Shown here: positions 4,347 through 5,851 of the stretch, in pieces
How positions within the stretch are numbered: the first letter of the stretch is position 1
How the letters are laid out: each line of letters starts with the position of its first letter
NCBI GenBank assembly: GCA_029941985.1
Contig: JAPYTV010000058.1
Span: 1 to 5,851 of the forward strand
Reading direction: 5' to 3'
DNA from: Candidatus Pelagibacter sp.
GTDB lineage: Bacteria > Pseudomonadota > Alphaproteobacteria > Pelagibacterales > Pelagibacteraceae
Length of the DNA stretch: 5,851 nt
Notes under the pieces: model-generated
Databases searched by the model: none
Told to the model about the DNA's origin: nothing
Seen by the model: the letters and a program-made list of their open reading frames with translations, nothing else
Made by a program: the position numbers and the translations under genes

Positions 4347-5851
4347 TACTGATTATTCAATATCATATCTGCACCTTTTTCAGCAATCATAATTGTTGGT
4401 GCATTAGTGTTTCCCGATGTAATATTAGGCATAACAGAAGCATCTATTATTCTTAAATTTTCAACTCCATGTACTTTTAATTCATCTGAAACAACAGCAT
4501 TTTCATCGTTTCCCATTTTACATGTTCCAACAGGGTGAAATATAGTTTGAGCATAATTGCTTCCAGCTTTTACTAATTCCTCATCATCTTGAATATTAAT
4601 TCCTGGTCTAAATTCTTCTGGTTCATATTGTTGAAATTCATTACTTTCTAAAACAATTTTTCTTATTAATTTTAAACCAGCAGCAGCAACTTTTCGGTCC
4701 TCATCACTTGATAAATAATTCATTTTTATTTTTGGATATTCTCTACTGTCTTTGCTAACAATATTAATCTCACCTTTACTGGTTGGTCTTATGTTTGCAA
4801 CCGTAGGTGTGAATGCTGAAAAATCATGTAAATTTGATCCACCCAAATTATCTGTACTAATTGGCTGAACATGAAACTGCAGGTTGGGTGTTTCTCTAGA
4901 AGAATCACTTTTTGCAAAACCACAAAGTTGGCTAGCACCCATGGTCATTGGTCCTTTTCTAAAGAAGACATATTCCATGCCAATCATTAATTTACCAATA
5001 ATGCTATTAATTTTTTTATTTAATGTCTTAATATTTTTAACTTTGTAAACTGGTCTAAACATTAAATGATCCTGTAAGTTTTTACCAACACCGATAGAAT
5101 TTTTTACAACATTAATTCCAAGTTTAGATAGTTTTTTAGCATCACCAATCCCTGAAGTTTGAAGAATTTGCGCAGAACCAATTGAACCTGCACTTAAAAT
5201 TATTTCTTTATTAGCATTTATTGTAAAAGATTGATTATTTTTCCAATAAGAAATACTTGTAGCTTTATTATTTTCAAAATTAATTTTTTCAATATGACAC
5301 TTCGTTTCAATCTTTAAATTTTGCCTATTTTTAATTGGATTTAAATAACCGACTGCCGTACTACATCTTAGACCATTTTTTTCAGTTACTTGAAAGTAAC
5401 CACAGCCATGATTATCCCCTTTATTAAAATCATTTACTGGTGGTATCCCAACTTCTTCAGCAGCATTCATGAATGCATCTAATATAGGTAATTTTATTCT
5501 TTGATCAGAAACAGATAATGGCCCACCCACACCATGAAATTCACTTTTTCCTCTTTCTTGATTTTCTGCTTTTAAAAAATATGGAAGAACATCATTCCAA
5601 CTCCAACCTTTATTTCCTAACTGTCTCCATATGTCATAATCTTGTTCTTGACCTCTTATATAAAGTAGACCATTGATAGAGGAGCTACCACCAAGAGTTT
5701 TTCCTCTAGGATAAGGTATAGATCTATTTTCCATAGTTTCATCTGGTTCTGTTTTATAACACCAGTCTGTTTTAGGGTTATGCATTGTTTTGTAATAACC
5801 AACTGGTATATGAATCCACGGATAAGAATCTTTTCCACCAGCTTCTATTAA
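4346..5851 (-). CDS. GMC-family FAD-dependent alcohol/choline-type dehydrogenase, N-terminus beyond the right edge
   Basis: 501 codons are visible and the frame stays open to the edge. The conserved opening reads LIEAGGKDSYPW, where the Glu is the FAD-ribose residue at the end of strand two. The GxGxxG flavin loop, some 35-40 residues earlier in this family, is outside the window. Visible-residue landmarks are 'PRGKTLGGSSSINGLLYIRG' at 48-67 (GMC signature 1), 'GSIGSAQILQTSGIG' at 222-236 (signature 2), 'FHPVGTCKMG' at 438-447 with catalytic His439, and 'SGNTNAPT' at 479-486 with the second active-site Asn483. The enzyme should oxidise an alcohol to an aldehyde and pass electrons to a respiratory acceptor. 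It resembles the BetA/AlkJ branch, but choline is not demonstrated as substrate and no betaine aldehyde dehydrogenase is in view. It is the first visible gene of the run and couples to TerC through TAATG. Confidence 0.93.
   Translation of the reverse strand, partial: LIEAGGKDSYPWIHIPVGYYKTMHNPKTDWCYKTEPDETMENRSIPYPRGKTLGGSSSINGLLYIRGQEQDYDIWRQLGNKGWSWNDVLPYFLKAENQERGKSEFHGVGGPLSVSDQRIKLPILDAFMNAAEEVGIPPVNDFNKGDNHGCGYFQVTEKNGLRCSTAVGYLNPIKNRQNLKIETKCHIEKINFENNKATSISYWKNNQSFTINANKEIILSAGSIGSAQILQTSGIGDAKKLSKLGINVVKNSIGVGKNLQDHLMFRPVYKVKNIKTLNKKINSIIGKLMIGMEYVFFRKGPMTMGASQLCGFAKSDSSRETPNLQFHVQPISTDNLGGSNLHDFSAFTPTVANIRPTSKGEINIVSKDSREYPKIKMNYLSSDEDRKVAAAGLKLIRKIVLESNEFQQYEPEEFRPGINIQDDEELVKAGSNYAQTIFHPVGTCKMGNDENAVVSDELKVHGVENLRIIDASVMPNITSGNTNAPTIMIAEKGADMILNNQ

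Noticed and set aside
4346..4420. Manganese (yybP-ykoY) riboswitch before the TerC-family gene
   Set aside because: Such riboswitches precede TerC/YjbE genes in other bacteria, but here the start codon overlaps the GMC stop and the upstream DNA is conserved GMC coding sequence.
5783..5785. Met codon as the true start of the GMC gene
   Set aside because: The frame continues upstream to the window edge and encodes conserved GMC sequence (LIEAGG...PWIHIPVG), so this Met is internal and the gene is cut by the edge.
5656..5838. Minus-strand open frame of 60 codons
   Set aside because: It is an alternative frame inside the GMC dehydrogenase, whose FAD-binding motifs are clear across the same bases.
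1..5851. Mobile elements, CRISPR, tRNA/rRNA, defence or toxin-antitoxin genes
   Set aside because: Nearly every base is assigned to ordinary metabolic, membrane or envelope genes. I saw no transposase, integrase, regular repeat-spacer pattern or tRNA-like structure.

Overview
The window looks like a piece of a streamlined, very AT-rich alphaproteobacterial chromosome, most probably the SAR11 / Pelagibacterales lineage. The reasons are strongly AT-biased DNA (20-25 % G+C in the two 60-base lines I counted), proteins rich in Lys, Asn and Ile, almost no intergenic DNA (about 48 bases outside genes in 5.85 kb), start codons without recognisable Shine-Dalgarno sequences, and typical proteobacterial housekeeping and catabolic families. 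The lineage is inferred from style and family resemblance, not from a marker gene.

Layout, read in the direction of transcription from the right edge. A minus-strand run of five genes enters from beyond base 5851: a GMC-family FAD-dependent alcohol/choline-type dehydrogenase (N-terminus cut off by the edge), a TerC/YjbE-family membrane protein, two tandem paralogous SDR oxidoreductases, and an exported M23 (LytM-type) peptidase-like protein ending at 1468. A single plus-strand gene for a class I SAM-dependent methyltransferase (900-1463) converges on that run. It diverges, across a 44-base spacer, from a second minus-strand run: a 2-keto-4-pentenoate-hydratase-family (MhpD-like) enzyme, then the first 27 codons of an M24 (Xaa-Pro peptidase/creatinase-type) protein that leaves the left edge.

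How the genes may work together. The GMC dehydrogenase and the two SDRs could act on related alcohol/carbonyl substrates in one catabolic route, but TerC (metal-ion homeostasis) and M23 (cell envelope) do not obviously belong to it. The run may simply be a packed directon. The hydratase and M24 protein form a separate transcription unit, since the plus-strand methyltransferase lies between the two runs.

The clearest structural regularity is at gene junctions. Four of the five same-strand junctions are the identical one-base stop/start overlap TAATG, and the fifth is an 8-base overlap. This suggests translational coupling. The other points of note are an Asp in place of the third zinc-binding His in the M23 protein, and the SDR pair, which has a 15-residue block identical in protein but different at synonymous sites. 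I found no mobile element, CRISPR array, RNA gene or clearly new biological system here.
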